Origin: Methylobacterium isbiliense
Lineage (GTDB): Bacteria > Pseudomonadota > Alphaproteobacteria > Rhizobiales > Beijerinckiaceae
Assembly (NCBI RefSeq): GCF_022179325.1
Contig: NZ_BPQQ01000065.1
Coordinates: 1-52,479, forward strand
DNA length: 52,479 nt
Direction: 5' to 3'
The notes beneath the pieces are model-generated. The model did no database searches and was not told where the DNA came from. It saw only the letters and a list, made by a program, of their open reading frames with translations. This document shows positions 10,111 to 19,161 of the stretch, piece by piece (position 1 is the stretch's first letter; each line of letters opens with the position of its first letter). A program made the translations under genes and the position numbers.

Positions 10111-11559
10111 ATGAACGCCGCCCAGATCGTCATGCCCGCCCTCGGGCCAGCCCTGCCGGAACTGATCCTCACGGTCGGCGTGCTGGTGCTGATCCTCTAC
10201 GGCGCCTTCAAGGGCGAGCGCTCCGCCGAGGGCGTCACCGTGGGAGCGCTGATCGTGCTGATCGTCGCCCTGTTCGCGGTGGCGAGCCAGCCGCTCAGCG
10301 CCAAGATCACGACCCTCAACGGCTCCTTCATCGTCGACGGCTTCGCCCGGGTGATGAAGGCGCTGGTGCTGCTCGGCTCCATCGCCGCCTTGCTGCTCGC
10401 CCGCGACCTGTTCGAGCGCGAGCGCATCGCCCGGTTCGAGTACCCGATCCTGATCGTGCTCTCGTCGATCGGGATGCTGATCATGGTCTCGGCCAACGAC
10501 CTGATCGGCCTCTATCTCGGCCTCGAACTGCAATCGCTCGCGGCCTACGTCATCGCCTCGTTCCACCGCGACGACGTGCGCTCGACGGAGGCCGGCCTGA
10601 AGTACTTCGTGCTCGGCGCGCTGTCGTCCGGCATGCTGCTCTACGGCGCCTCGCTGGTCTACGGCTTCACCGGGCACGTCTCCTTCCCGGGCATCGTCAC
10701 GGCCCTGCGCGAGACCCAGGTCGGCCTCGGCGTGGTGCTCGGCATCGTCTTCGTGGCCGCGGGCGTCGCCTTCAAGCTCGCCGCGGTGCCGTTCCACATG
10801 TGGACGCCGGACGTCTACGAGGGCGCGCCGACCCCGGTCACCGCCTTCTTCGCCTCGGCCCCCAAGATGGCCGCGATGGCCATGGCGGTGCGGGTGTTCG
10901 TGGGCGCCTTCCCGGGCGTGATCGACGAGTGGCGCCAGATCATCGTCTTCGTCGCCATCGCCTCGATGGCGCTCGGCTCCTTCGCGGCGATCGGCCAGCG
11001 CAACATCAAGCGCCTGATGGCCTATTCGTCGATCGCGAATGTCGGCTACGCGTTGATCGGGCTCGCGGCCGGCACCCAGGAGGGCGTGCGCGGGGTCGTC
11101 GTCTACATGGCGGTCTACCTCGCCATGACGCTCGGCGCCTTCGCGGTCATCCTCGGGCTGCGCCGCGGCAACCGGATGTTCGACACCATCGACGACCTGT
11201 CGGGGCTCTCGCGCACCCATCCGTGGCTGGCCTTCTGCCTTGCCGCGATGATGTTCTCGCTCGCCGGCATCCCGCCGCTCGCCGGGTTCTTCGCGAAGTT
11301 CTACGTCTTCGCGGCGGCGATCCAGGCCGGCCTCGTCGCGCTCGCGGTGATCGGCGTGGTGACGAGCGTGATCGGCTCCTACTACTACCTGCGCATCGTC
11401 AAGGTGATGTACTTCGACGAGGCGCAGCCCGCCTACGAGCCGCTGGCGCCGGGCCTGCGCATCGTGCTGGCGGTGTCGAGCGTGGTGGTGATCCTGCTCG
11501 GCATCGTCCCGGCGCCGCTGGTCTCCATCGCCGGTACGGCCGCGCGCTCGCTGTTCTGA
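10111..11559 (+). CDS. nuoN: NADH-quinone oxidoreductase subunit N
   Basis: NuoN is the antiporter-like subunit nearest the NuoJ/K/A core. The 482-residue protein shows LIGLYLGLELQSLAAYVIASF (channel Glu), FKLAAVPFHMWTPDVYEGAP, NIKRLMAYSSIANVGYALIG and the late FSLAGIPPLAGFFAKFYVF. It is the last complex I gene of the operon. birA begins 8 bases after its stop and is probably transcribed from the same promoter. Confidence 0.97.
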   Translation: MNAAQIVMPALGPALPELILTVGVLVLILYGAFKGERSAEGVTVGALIVLIVALFAVASQPLSAKITTLNGSFIVDGFARVMKALVLLGSIAALLLARDLFERERIARFEYPILIVLSSIGMLIMVSANDLIGLYLGLELQSLAAYVIASFHRDDVRSTEAGLKYFVLGALSSGMLLYGASLVYGFTGHVSFPGIVTALRETQVGLGVVLGIVFVAAGVAFKLAAVPFHMWTPDVYEGAPTPVTAFFASAPKMAAMAMAVRVFVGAFPGVIDEWRQIIVFVAIASMALGSFAAIGQRNIKRLMAYSSIANVGYALIGLAAGTQEGVRGVVVYMAVYLAMTLGAFAVILGLRRGNRMFDTIDDLSGLSRTHPWLAFCLAAMMFSLAGIPPLAGFFAKFYVFAAAIQAGLVALAVIGVVTSVIGSYYYLRIVKVMYFDEAQPAYEPLAPGLRIVLAVSSVVVILLGIVPAPLVSIAGTAARSLF

Positions 11560-11567
11560 CGCGCTGC

Positions 11568-12362
11568 ATGGCCTATGCCCTCGACCCCGCGGCCGAGGCC
11601 GCGGGGTACAGCCTGGAGGTTCACGACAGTCTCGGCTCCACGAGCACGCTGGCGATGGAGCGCGCCCGCGCCGGGTTGCCCGCGCCCCTCTGGGTCGTGA
11701 CGCGCCGCCAGACCGCCGGACGGGGCCGGCGCGGCAGCAGCTGGACCTCGCCGGCGGGGAACCTCGCCGCCAGCCTCGCATGGCCCGTGCCGGCCGGCCT
11801 GACGCCAGAGCGCGTCGCCACCCTCGGCTTCGTGGCGGGCGTGAGCCTGGAGCAGGCGCTGCGCCGCGCCTGCGGTCCCTCGCCGGATCCGGCGGCGGAG
11901 TTCCGCCTCAAATGGCCGAACGACGTGCTGGCGGGCGGTGCCAAGCTCGCCGGGATCCTGCTCGAATACGAGGCCGGGCCGGCCGGGGCGGCCGTGGTGA
12001 TCGGCTTCGGCGTCAACGTGGCGGCGGCTCCTGAGGGGCTGCCCTACCCGGCGACGGCGCTTGCCGCCCTGGGCCGCCCGGCGGACGCACCGGGTCTGTT
12101 CCGGCTCCTCACCGGAACCTGGATGGCCGCCGCGGGGCTATGGGACGAGGGGCGGGGCTTTCCGGCGATCCGCGCGGCGTGGCTCGCGGCGGCGGCGGGC
12201 CTCGGCGGCCCCGTGACGGTGGAGGCGGGCGACACCCGCCTGACCGGCACCTTCGAGACGATCGATGCCGGCGGGCGCCTCGTGCTGCGCCTCGGCGACG
12301 GCACGCACCGGACCGTGTCGGCCGGCGCGGTGCATGTCGGTCGGGCCGCGGGGGCGATCTGA
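11568..12362 (+). CDS. birA: biotin--[acetyl-CoA-carboxylase] ligase
   Basis: This enzyme activates biotin with ATP and attaches it to the carboxyl-carrier protein of carboxylases. The 264-residue protein has only the catalytic and C-terminal domains; it lacks the N-terminal DNA-binding domain of E. coli BirA, so it is probably not a repressor. The motif GRGRRGSSWTSPAGNL (biotinyl-AMP loop) begins near residue 50, and KWPNDVLAGGAKLAGIL is the catalytic lysine region. The C-terminal SH3-like part covers about residues 213-258. The chosen ATG is 8 bases after nuoN; upstream in-frame sequence overlaps nuoN and is not coding. nuoN-birA-rnj is a common order in Hyphomicrobiales. Confidence 0.93.
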   Translation: MAYALDPAAEAAGYSLEVHDSLGSTSTLAMERARAGLPAPLWVVTRRQTAGRGRRGSSWTSPAGNLAASLAWPVPAGLTPERVATLGFVAGVSLEQALRRACGPSPDPAAEFRLKWPNDVLAGGAKLAGILLEYEAGPAGAAVVIGFGVNVAAAPEGLPYPATALAALGRPADAPGLFRLLTGTWMAAAGLWDEGRGFPAIRAAWLAAAAGLGGPVTVEAGDTRLTGTFETIDAGGRLVLRLGDGTHRTVSAGAVHVGRAAGAI

Positions 12363-12533
12363 CCGGTGCGCCGGAGCGGCGCCCGGACGGGCGACGGCGG
12401 CGCGACATACGAGACAGGCGGCGGCCCCGAGGGCCGGCCGCACGACCAGACCTGACGGCGCCGTGACCGTGACGGCAACAGGCCGTTTTCCCCAGAAGGG
12501 CCGCGACGGCGGCCCATGAGGTGTTGTGCGTCC

Positions 12534-14207
12534 ATGACCACGAAAGGAGAGGAGCTCGTCTTCCTGCCGCTCGGCGGCGTCGGCGAGATCGGAATGAACG
12601 CGGCGCTCTACGGCTTCGGCCCGCCGGGCGCCCGCAAATGGATCATGGTCGATTGCGGCATGGGCTTCGCCAGCGAGGAGCACATGCCGGGCGTCGACCT
12701 GATGTACCCGGACCCGGCCTTCATCGAGAACGAGCGCAAGAACCTGCTCGGCATCCTGATCACGCACGGGCACGAGGACCATATCGGGGCGCTGGCCGAG
12801 CTGTGGCCCCGGCTCAAAGTGCCGGTCTACGCCACCAAGTTCACCAAGAACCTGATCGAGACGCGGCGCCTCTCCGAGCCGGGTGCACCGAAGATCGACC
12901 TGCGCGAGGTGCGGGCGCACGAGCGCCTGAGCTTCGGCCCCTTCGAGGTCGAGTACCTGCCGGTCGCCCACTCGATCCCGGAATCGCACGCGCTCGCCAT
13001 CCGCACCGCCCACGGCCTCGTGCTCCACACCGGCGACTGGAAGCTCGACGACGGCCCGGTCGTCGGCAACGTCACCTCCGAGGAGGTCTTCGCGCGGCTC
13101 GGCGAGGAGGGCGTGCTCGCGCTGATCTGCGACTCGACCAACGTCACCCGCGAGGGCCGTTCGCCGAGCGAGACGGACGTGGCGGCGCACCTCGCCGAAC
13201 TGATCCGCTCGGCGCCCCACCGGGTGGCGGTGACGACCTTCGCGTCGAACGTCGCCCGCATCCGCGCGGTGGCGGATGCCGCGCAGGCCTGCGGGCGCGA
13301 GATGGTGGCGGTCGGCCGCGCCATGGACCGGGTGATCGACGTCGCGCGCGAATGCGGCTACCTCGACGGCCTGCCGGATTTCCGCGAGCCGCAGGCCTAC
13401 GGCTACCTGCCGCGCGACAAGGTGGTGGCGCTCCTCACCGGCTCGCAGGGCGAGCCGCGCGCGGCGCTCGCCCGCATCTCCCGCAACGACCACCCGGAGA
13501 TCGCCCTCTCGCCGGGCGACCGGGTGATCTTCTCCTCGCGCGCGATCCCGGGCAACGAGCGGGAGGTCGGGGCGATCATCAACGACCTGATCGAGGCCGG
13601 CATCGAGGTCATCACCGACCGCACCGAACTCGTTCACGTCTCCGGCCATCCCCGCCGCGACGAACTCGCCGCGATGTATCGCTGGACCAAGCCGCGGATC
13701 GCGGTGCCGGTGCACGGCGAGCCGCTGCACTTGGCCGAGCACGCCACCTTCGCGCGCAAGCAGGGCGTGGAGCAGGTGGTGAAGGCGCGCAACGGCACCC
13801 TGATCCGCCTCGCCCCCGGCACTCCCGAGATCGTGGACCATGTGCAGCACGGGCGCCTCTACAAGGACGGCTTCGTGCTGATCGGCGAGAAGGACCGGGC
13901 GATCCCGGAGCGGCGCAAGCTCGCCTTCACGGGCATCGTCTCGGTGGCGATCGCCGTGGACCAGCAGGGCGGGATGAAGGGCGAGCCCGCGATCGACCTG
14001 ATGGGCCTGCCGACCTACGGCCGCAAGGGCGAGGCCATCATCGACGTGGTCGAGGAGGCGATCGAACGCACCTTCGACGGCCTTTCGCGCCAGAAGCGGC
14101 GCGACTCGGAGGCGGTCGAGAACGCCATCGACCGCGCCATCCGCGCCGCCGTCAACGAGGTCTGGGGCAAGAAGCCCGCCTGCCACGTGCTGGTGGTCGA
14201 AGTCTGA
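12534..14207 (+). CDS. rnj: ribonuclease J (metallo-beta-lactamase/beta-CASP)
   Basis: RNase J degrades and matures RNA with 5'-exonuclease and endonuclease activity; in many alphaproteobacteria it trims rRNA 5' ends. The 557-residue protein has the metallo-beta-lactamase motif THGHEDHIGAL (two-zinc site, residues about 76-86), VAHSIPESHA, LHTGDWKLDD, the beta-CASP region (CDSTNVTREGRSPSE) and the late VSGHPRRDEL motif. The C-terminal domain ends near residue 557. I chose the ATG at 12534 (MTTKGEELVF), which has GAGGTG upstream; the ATG at 12516 is possible and adds six residues. It follows birA by 171 bases and a GC hairpin follows its stop. Confidence 0.95.
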   Translation: MTTKGEELVFLPLGGVGEIGMNAALYGFGPPGARKWIMVDCGMGFASEEHMPGVDLMYPDPAFIENERKNLLGILITHGHEDHIGALAELWPRLKVPVYATKFTKNLIETRRLSEPGAPKIDLREVRAHERLSFGPFEVEYLPVAHSIPESHALAIRTAHGLVLHTGDWKLDDGPVVGNVTSEEVFARLGEEGVLALICDSTNVTREGRSPSETDVAAHLAELIRSAPHRVAVTTFASNVARIRAVADAAQACGREMVAVGRAMDRVIDVARECGYLDGLPDFREPQAYGYLPRDKVVALLTGSQGEPRAALARISRNDHPEIALSPGDRVIFSSRAIPGNEREVGAIINDLIEAGIEVITDRTELVHVSGHPRRDELAAMYRWTKPRIAVPVHGEPLHLAEHATFARKQGVEQVVKARNGTLIRLAPGTPEIVDHVQHGRLYKDGFVLIGEKDRAIPERRKLAFTGIVSVAIAVDQQGGMKGEPAIDLMGLPTYGRKGEAIIDVVEEAIERTFDGLSRQKRRDSEAVENAIDRAIRAAVNEVWGKKPACHVLVVEV

Positions 14208-14215
14208 GGCCGCCG

Positions 14216-14240
14216 CCGGCCCCTCGCCCGGAGGGGCCGG
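14216..14240 (+). terminator. GC hairpin after rnj, possible terminator
   Basis: A perfect 10-bp inverted repeat, CCGGCCCCTC and GAGGGGCCGG with a 5-base loop, begins 9 bases after the rnj stop. There is no run of T after it, so it is not a canonical intrinsic terminator. It may stabilise the 3' end or pause polymerase before the mce gene. Confidence 0.45.
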
Positions 14241-14324
14241 CCGGGATCAGACCATCGGCCGGATGGCCCGGCGCGCCGATCGTGTAGAACGGATGCGCGC
14301 ATCACAGCGAGGAGCCTGGGACCC

Positions 14325-14729
14325 ATGATCGGCCGGTTGAATCACGTCGCCATCGCGGTGAAGGATCTGGAGGCCGCGGCCCGGATCTACCGCGACACGC
14401 TCGGCGCCACCCTCTCGCCCCCGCTGCCCCAGCCCGAGCACGGCGTGACGGTGATCTTCGTCGAGCTGCCCAACAGCAAGATCGAACTCCTGGAGCCGCT
14501 CGGCGCCGACTCGCCGATCGCCGCCTTCCTGGAGCGCAACCCGGGCGGAGGCATCCATCACGTCTGCTACGAGGTCGACGACATCCTGGCGGCCCGCGAC
14601 CACCTCAAGGGCGAGGGCGCGCGCATCCTCGGCTCGGGCGAGCCGCGCATCGGCGCGCACGGCAAGCCGGTGCTCTTCCTGCATCCCAAGGACTTCCTGG
14701 GCACCCTGGTCGAGCTGGAGCAGGCCTGA
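14325..14729 (+). CDS. mce: methylmalonyl-CoA epimerase
   Basis: The enzyme interconverts the (R) and (S) forms of methylmalonyl-CoA between propionyl-CoA carboxylase and the mutase; in methylotrophs it also serves the ethylmalonyl-CoA pathway. The 134-residue protein is a VOC-fold protein with paired beta-alpha-beta modules. Metal ligands are visible as His in LNHVAIAV (residue 6-7 region), His in GGGIHHVCYEV (about residue 78) and Glu near the C terminus in LVELEQA. KPVLFLHPKDFLGTLVEL is the family signature. It is followed after 5 bases by the DUF1467 gene. Confidence 0.93.
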   Translation: MIGRLNHVAIAVKDLEAAARIYRDTLGATLSPPLPQPEHGVTVIFVELPNSKIELLEPLGADSPIAAFLERNPGGGIHHVCYEVDDILAARDHLKGEGARILGSGEPRIGAHGKPVLFLHPKDFLGTLVELEQA

Positions 14730-14734
14730 GACCC

Positions 14735-15070
14735 GTGCCGGACCGCCTCATCGCCACGGCCACCGCCTCGATCCCGCGCACGCTCGCGGTCTGCGTCCTC
14801 GCGATGCTGCCGGCCCTGCTCGTGGCCACGCGCGGGTTCGGCCTCACGTGGTTCGGGGCGGCAGCCCTCTACTTCGTGGTCTGGTGGACGCTGCTCTTCG
14901 CGGTCCTCCCGTTCCGCGCCAGGGACGATGGGACGCAGCCCTTCGTGCCGGGACAGGATCCGGGCGCGCCGCCGCTCCCCCAGATGCGCCGCAAGGCGCT
15001 CTGGACCACCCTCGTCTCGGACGTGGTGTTCGTCGCGGCGGTGGCGGCGTTCCCGCTCGCGGGCCTGTAG
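14735..15070 (+). CDS. DUF1467 family membrane protein
   Basis: This 111-residue protein of unknown role starts with GTG, 5 bases after the mce stop, so the two are co-transcribed. It has two or three membrane segments (about residues 15-32, 38-57 and 90-110). The family hallmarks WWTLLFAVLPF and VPGQDPGAPPLPQMRRKALWTT between them are clear. DUF1467 genes lie between mce and proS in many alphaproteobacteria, and this neighbourhood is kept here. No catalytic residues can be named. Confidence 0.85.
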   Translation: MPDRLIATATASIPRTLAVCVLAMLPALLVATRGFGLTWFGAAALYFVVWWTLLFAVLPFRARDDGTQPFVPGQDPGAPPLPQMRRKALWTTLVSDVVFVAAVAAFPLAGL

Positions 15071-15180
15071 TCGGCTCATCAACGCGGCCCCGCGCTGCGG
15101 CGTCCGCCTCCTGCGGCAGCACTCGCGCTTCCGCTGCGGTCGCCGCCACAGACTTCTTCGGCATTGGCCCAAGCAGCCAA

Positions 15181-15208
15181 TAAAAAAGCAAGGCTCGGAA
15201 GCCTTGCT
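15181..15208 (-). terminator. intrinsic terminator, minus strand
   Basis: Read on the minus strand, this is AGCAAGGCT-tccg-AGCCTTGCT followed by TTTTTTA: a perfect 9-bp stem, a tight 4-base loop and a U-run. It is the best canonical terminator in the window. It is one-directional, because the plus strand has CAAAATG after the stem instead of T residues. No protein gene on the minus strand ends here, so it must end an RNA made from this gap. Confidence 0.85.
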
Positions 15209-15338
15209 CAAAATGCTTCTGGATGTTGTGTCAGCCTTCAGATTGGTCTTGCGCCACAAAGGGCGATTGGGCTGAACCTTCCTCCCGAGACTCGGACCTT
15301 GCGCGGCAGCTCATGAAGGCCGCCTGCGCATCATCGCG
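15182..15338 (-). ncRNA. candidate small RNA of about 157 nt, family not recognised
   Basis: The element is delimited by a near-consensus promoter (-10 ending at 15345, giving a start near 15338) and the terminator ending at about 15182. Within it, local hairpins can form: GCATC-gcgat-GATGC at the 5' end, GGCGGC pairing with GCTGCC, and CGCC-ctttgt-GGCG inside TCAGCC/GGCTGA. It contains a purine-rich GGGAGGAAGG stretch; the only short reading frames look random. The size would fit 6S RNA, but I do not see its diagnostic features and make no family call. Transcription of mce-DUF1467 that runs to the plus-strand terminator at 15403 would be fully antisense to it. Confidence 0.55.
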
Positions 15339-15344
15339 ATGCCG

Positions 15345-15373
15345 CTTATAGGAATAAGAATTCGCATTGTCAC
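15345..15373 (-). promoter_or_regulatory. sigma-70 type promoter of the candidate small RNA
   Basis: On the minus strand: -35 GTGACA (15373-15368; 5 of 6 consensus), a 17-base spacer (15367-15351), and -10 TATAAG (15350-15345; 5 of 6). Spacing is ideal and the spacer is AT-rich. The -35 box lies inside the stem of the plus-strand terminator at 15363-15403. Confidence 0.65.
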
Positions 15374-15403
15374 CTGCCTGGAAGCAGGTTGATGCGATTT
15401 TTT
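15363..15403 (+). terminator. intrinsic terminator, plus strand, upstream of proS
   Basis: CGCAT (15363-15367) pairs with ATGCG (15392-15396), and ACCTGC (15372-15377) pairs with GCAGGT (15384-15389) around the loop CTGGAA. One A and six T follow (15398-15403). The two stems are separated by a small internal loop. It would end transcripts coming from mce-DUF1467 before proS. Confidence 0.7.
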
Positions 15404-15603
15404 GCATGGCTGAGCGAAAAACGCCCTTCAGACCCCCGGTTCCACCCTCCCGGCCCGCCGGTGCGCGCCGCCGTGGCGCCCGCCATCCGGGTCCGGTTGC
15501 GCGCCCTGGCGCTTGTCTTTTGCCGGGGCAATGTGTTGTGTGCCCGGGCGAGTCGCCGCGCCCGCCTCGCTCCGCGCGCTCCACCCCGGCGTCAAGGTCC
15601 CGC

Positions 15604-16938
15604 ATGCGTCTCAGCCGATACTTCCTGCCCATCCTGCGCGAGACGCCCAAGGAGGCCGAGATCGTCTCGCACCGGCTGATGCTGCGCGCCGGCATGATCC
15701 GGCAGGAATCCGCCGGCATCTACGCGTGGCTGCCGCTCGGCTTAGCCGTCCTCAACCGGGTCTGCGCGGTGATCCGCGCCGAGCAGGACCGCAGCGGCGC
15801 GGTCGAGATCCTGATGCCGACGATCCAGTCGGCCGAACTCTGGCGCGAGTCGGGGCGCTACGAGGCCTACGGCAAGGAGATGCTGCGCATCCGCGACCGG
15901 CACGAACGCGAGATGCTGTTCGGGCCCACCAACGAGGAGATGGTGACGGAGATCTTCCGCGCCGCCATCCGCTCCTACAAGGACCTGCCGAAGAACCTCT
16001 ACCAGATCCAATGGAAGTTCCGCGACGAGGTGCGCCCGCGCTTCGGCACCATGCGCTCGCGCGAGTTCCTGATGAAGGACGCCTATTCCTTCGACCTCGA
16101 CCAAGCCGGCGCCCGGCACGCCTACAACAAGATGTTCGTGGCCTATCTGCGCACCTTCGCGCGGCTCGGCCTCAAGGCGATCCCGATGCGGGCCGAGACC
16201 GGGCCGATCGGCGGCGACCTCAGCCACGAGTTCATCATCCTGGCCCAGACCGGCGAGAGCGAGGTCTTCTGCGACCGCGCCTATCTGGACTTCCCGGTGC
16301 CCGCGGCCGGCACCGACTTCGACGACGTCGCGGGGCTCCAGGGCATTGTCGACCACTGGACCTCGCGCTACGCCGCCACCTCCGAGATGCACGACGCCGA
16401 CGCCTTCGCGGCGGTGCCGGAGGCCGAGCGGATGGCCGCGCGCGGCATCGAGGTCGGCCACATCTTCTACTTCGGCACCAAGTACTCCGAGCCGATGGGC
16501 GCGCGCGTCACCGGGCCGGACGGCCAGGAGCGGCCGGTGCATATGGGCTCCTACGGCATTGGGCCGAGCCGGCTCGTCGCCGCGATCATCGAGGCGAGCC
16601 ACGACGAGGCGGGCATCGTTTGGCCCGACGCGGTCGCGCCTTTCGACGTCGCGCTCCTCAACCTCAAGACCGGCGATGCGGCGACCGACGCGGCCTGCGC
16701 GTCGATCCAGGGCGAGCTGGAGGCCGCCGGTCTCACGGTGCTGTACGACGACCGCGACGAGCGCCCGGGCGCCAAGTTCGCCAGCGCCGACCTGATCGGC
16801 CTGCCCTGGCAGGTGATCGTCGGCCCGAAGGGCCTGGCCGACGGCATGATCGAGCTGAAGCGGCGCGCCACCGGCGCGCGCGAGAGCGTGGCGCCGCAGG
16901 CCCTGGTCGAGCGCCTGCGGCAGGGGAGGGCGGGGTGA
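15604..16938 (+). CDS. proS: prolyl-tRNA synthetase, short alphaproteobacterial type
   Basis: This class II synthetase charges tRNA-Pro with proline in the cytoplasm. The 444-residue protein shows motif 1 near [10 protein letters not shown] (residues 38-47), motif 2 around [21 protein letters not shown] (about 140-160) and motif 3 in [14 protein letters not shown] (about 315). The C-terminal anticodon-binding domain covers about residues 345-440. At 444 residues it lacks the long insertion domain that edits Ala-tRNA-Pro in E. coli ProS, as is usual in this class. The frame is open upstream, but the ATG at 15604 begins the conserved MRLSRYFLP sequence. Confidence 0.96.
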   Translation: MRLSRYFLPILRETPKEAEIVSHRLMLRAGMIRQESAGIYAWLPLGLAVLNRVCAVIRAEQDRSGAVEILMPTIQSAELWRESGRYEAYGKEMLRIRDRHEREMLFGPTNEEMVTEIFRAAIRSYKDLPKNLYQIQWKFRDEVRPRFGTMRSREFLMKDAYSFDLDQAGARHAYNKMFVAYLRTFARLGLKAIPMRAETGPIGGDLSHEFIILAQTGESEVFCDRAYLDFPVPAAGTDFDDVAGLQGIVDHWTSRYAATSEMHDADAFAAVPEAERMAARGIEVGHIFYFGTKYSEPMGARVTGPDGQERPVHMGSYGIGPSRLVAAIIEASHDEAGIVWPDAVAPFDVALLNLKTGDAATDAACASIQGELEAAGLTVLYDDRDERPGAKFASADLIGLPWQVIVGPKGLADGMIELKRRATGARESVAPQALVERLRQGRAG

Positions 16939-16972
16939 GCGGCGTCCGGTCCGGCCTCCCGAGCGACCCGCG

Positions 16973-18256
16973 ATGATCCAGGCGCTCCGCGACCGCCTCG
17001 CCGGCCCGCGGACCGGCACCGCGCCCTTCGCGCCCTTCGAGTGGACGATCGCGGGCCGCTACCTGCGCACCCGCCGCAAGGAGGGCTTCGTCTCGGCGAT
17101 CGCCCTGTTCTCCTTCCTCGGCATCATGCTCGGCGTCGCCACGCTGATCATCGTGCTGTCGGTGATGAGCGGGTTCCGCAAGGAACTCCTCTCCAAGATC
17201 GTCGGCATCAACGGCCACATCTTCGTGGCGCCGATCGACAAGCCGCTCACCGACTTCGCCGACCTGACCGACCGGCTCTCCAAGGTGGCCGGGGTGACCC
17301 TGGCCCTGCCCCTCGTGGAGGGGCAGGCCTTCGCCTCCTCCCCGTACGGCGGATCCGGCGTGCTGGTGCGCGGGGTGCGGGCGGAGGATCTGCGGCGGAT
17401 CCCGGCGGTGGCGGGCAATATCCGGGGCGGGTCGCTCGACACCTTCGATGCGGGCGCAGGCGTCGCGATCGGCCGGCGCCTCGCCGAATCGCTCGGTCTG
17501 CAGGCCGGCGACACGATCACGCTCGCGACCCCGAAGGGCGCCACCACGCCCTTCGGCACCGCCCCGCGCATCAAGAGCTACGCGGTGGCGGCGGTGTTCG
17601 AGATCGGCATGTCGGAGTTCGACGCGAGCTTCGTCTACATGCCGCTCGCCGAGGCGCAGGGATTCTTCAACCGCGACGGCGACGTCTCGGTGATCGAGAT
17701 CTTCATCGACGATGCCGACGCGGTGGGCGAGGCGCGCGGCGCCCTCGAACTCGCCGCCGAGCGGCCGGTGGTGCTCACCGACTGGCGCCAGCGCAACCGC
17801 ACCTTCTTCTCCGCCCTGGAGGTGGAGCGCAACGTCATGTTCATCATCCTGACGCTGATCGTGCTGGTGGCGGCGCTCAACATCGTGTCGAGCTTGATCA
17901 TGCTGGTGAAGGACAAGGCGAGCGACATCGCGATCCTGCGCACCATGGGGGCCACCCGGGGCACGATCATGCGGGTCTTCCTCATCACGGGGGCGTCGAT
18001 CGGCTTCGTCGGCACCCTGGTGGGCTGCCTGCTCGGCATCGTGTTCGCGGCCAACATCACGCTGATCCAGCGCACGCTGCTGCCGGGCGTGTGGGACCCC
18101 ACCGTGCGCTTCCTCTCGGAGATCCCCTCGGAGATCAATCCGGGCGAGGTGGCGGCGGTGGTGCTGATGTCCCTGGTCCTGTCGCTCCTCGCCACCCTCT
18201 ACCCGTCCTGGCGCGCGGCCCGGCTCGACCCGGTGCAGGCCCTGCGCTACGGCTGA
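16973..18256 (+). CDS. lolC: lipoprotein-releasing ABC transporter permease (LolC/E/F type)
   Basis: This inner-membrane permease works with LolD to extract outer-membrane lipoproteins from the inner membrane. The 427-residue protein has the family layout: an N-terminal cytoplasmic part ([20 protein letters not shown]), a first helix at about 40-65, a large periplasmic MacB-like domain to about 265, and three C-terminal helices in the FtsX-like domain ([28 protein letters not shown] is the family motif). Alphaproteobacteria usually have a single permease of mixed LolC/LolE character, and no second copy is adjacent, so LolF may be the more exact name. It starts 34 bases after proS. Confidence 0.92.
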   Translation: MIQALRDRLAGPRTGTAPFAPFEWTIAGRYLRTRRKEGFVSAIALFSFLGIMLGVATLIIVLSVMSGFRKELLSKIVGINGHIFVAPIDKPLTDFADLTDRLSKVAGVTLALPLVEGQAFASSPYGGSGVLVRGVRAEDLRRIPAVAGNIRGGSLDTFDAGAGVAIGRRLAESLGLQAGDTITLATPKGATTPFGTAPRIKSYAVAAVFEIGMSEFDASFVYMPLAEAQGFFNRDGDVSVIEIFIDDADAVGEARGALELAAERPVVLTDWRQRNRTFFSALEVERNVMFIILTLIVLVAALNIVSSLIMLVKDKASDIAILRTMGATRGTIMRVFLITGASIGFVGTLVGCLLGIVFAANITLIQRTLLPGVWDPTVRFLSEIPSEINPGEVAAVVLMSLVLSLLATLYPSWRAARLDPVQALRYG

Positions 18257-18386
18257 GGCCGTCCCTGTCCTTCGAACGCGCGGCGGCCTCCGCCCGCGCT
18301 GGTGTGTTGCGTCCGATGCCGTTTTGCGCCCTCGCCTCCGCCCTCCTCCCGCCGCGCGCTCGCGCGCCGCACGGGTGAGCACCGGC

Positions 18387-19091
<705 letters not shown>

Positions 19092-19105
19092 GGGGGCGCC
19101 CTCGG

Positions 19106-19161
19106 GCGCAGGTGTTCAGGCGAAGGTGTTCAGGCGCAGGTGCTCAGGCGAAGGTCTTGCG
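19106..19161. repeat. 14-bp tandem repeat across the yejE stop codon
   Basis: Four adjacent units with the pattern gcg(c/a)aggtg(t/c)tcag start at 19106, 19120, 19134 and 19148; the last one diverges at its end. The fourth unit contains the final codons of the minus-strand permease gene, and the third its stop. The array therefore looks like repeated copying of that gene's 3' tail into the gap before lolD. Confidence 0.75.

Larger units (their letters stand above)
15071..15603. other. 533-base intergenic region, less GC-rich, with RNA signals
   Basis: No convincing protein gene lies here. From about 15160 to 15410 the composition is clearly poorer in G and C than the neighbours. This part holds, in order: a minus-strand intrinsic terminator (15181-15208), the body of a candidate small RNA, its minus-strand promoter (15345-15373), and a plus-strand terminator (15363-15403). 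A 58-codon minus-strand reading frame (15231-15407) overlaps the promoter and is probably not a gene. The last 200 bases before proS must hold the proS promoter, but I cannot identify it. Confidence 0.7.

Noticed and set aside
15231-15407. 58-codon minus-strand frame starting MQKIAST in the mce-proS gap
   Set aside because: It overlaps the sRNA promoter and runs only partway into the RNA; composition is not protein-like after the first residues, and the signals fit a non-coding RNA better.
15160-15410. Remnant of an insertion sequence in the less GC-rich gap
   Set aside because: No terminal inverted repeats, target duplication or transposase fragment could be recognised.
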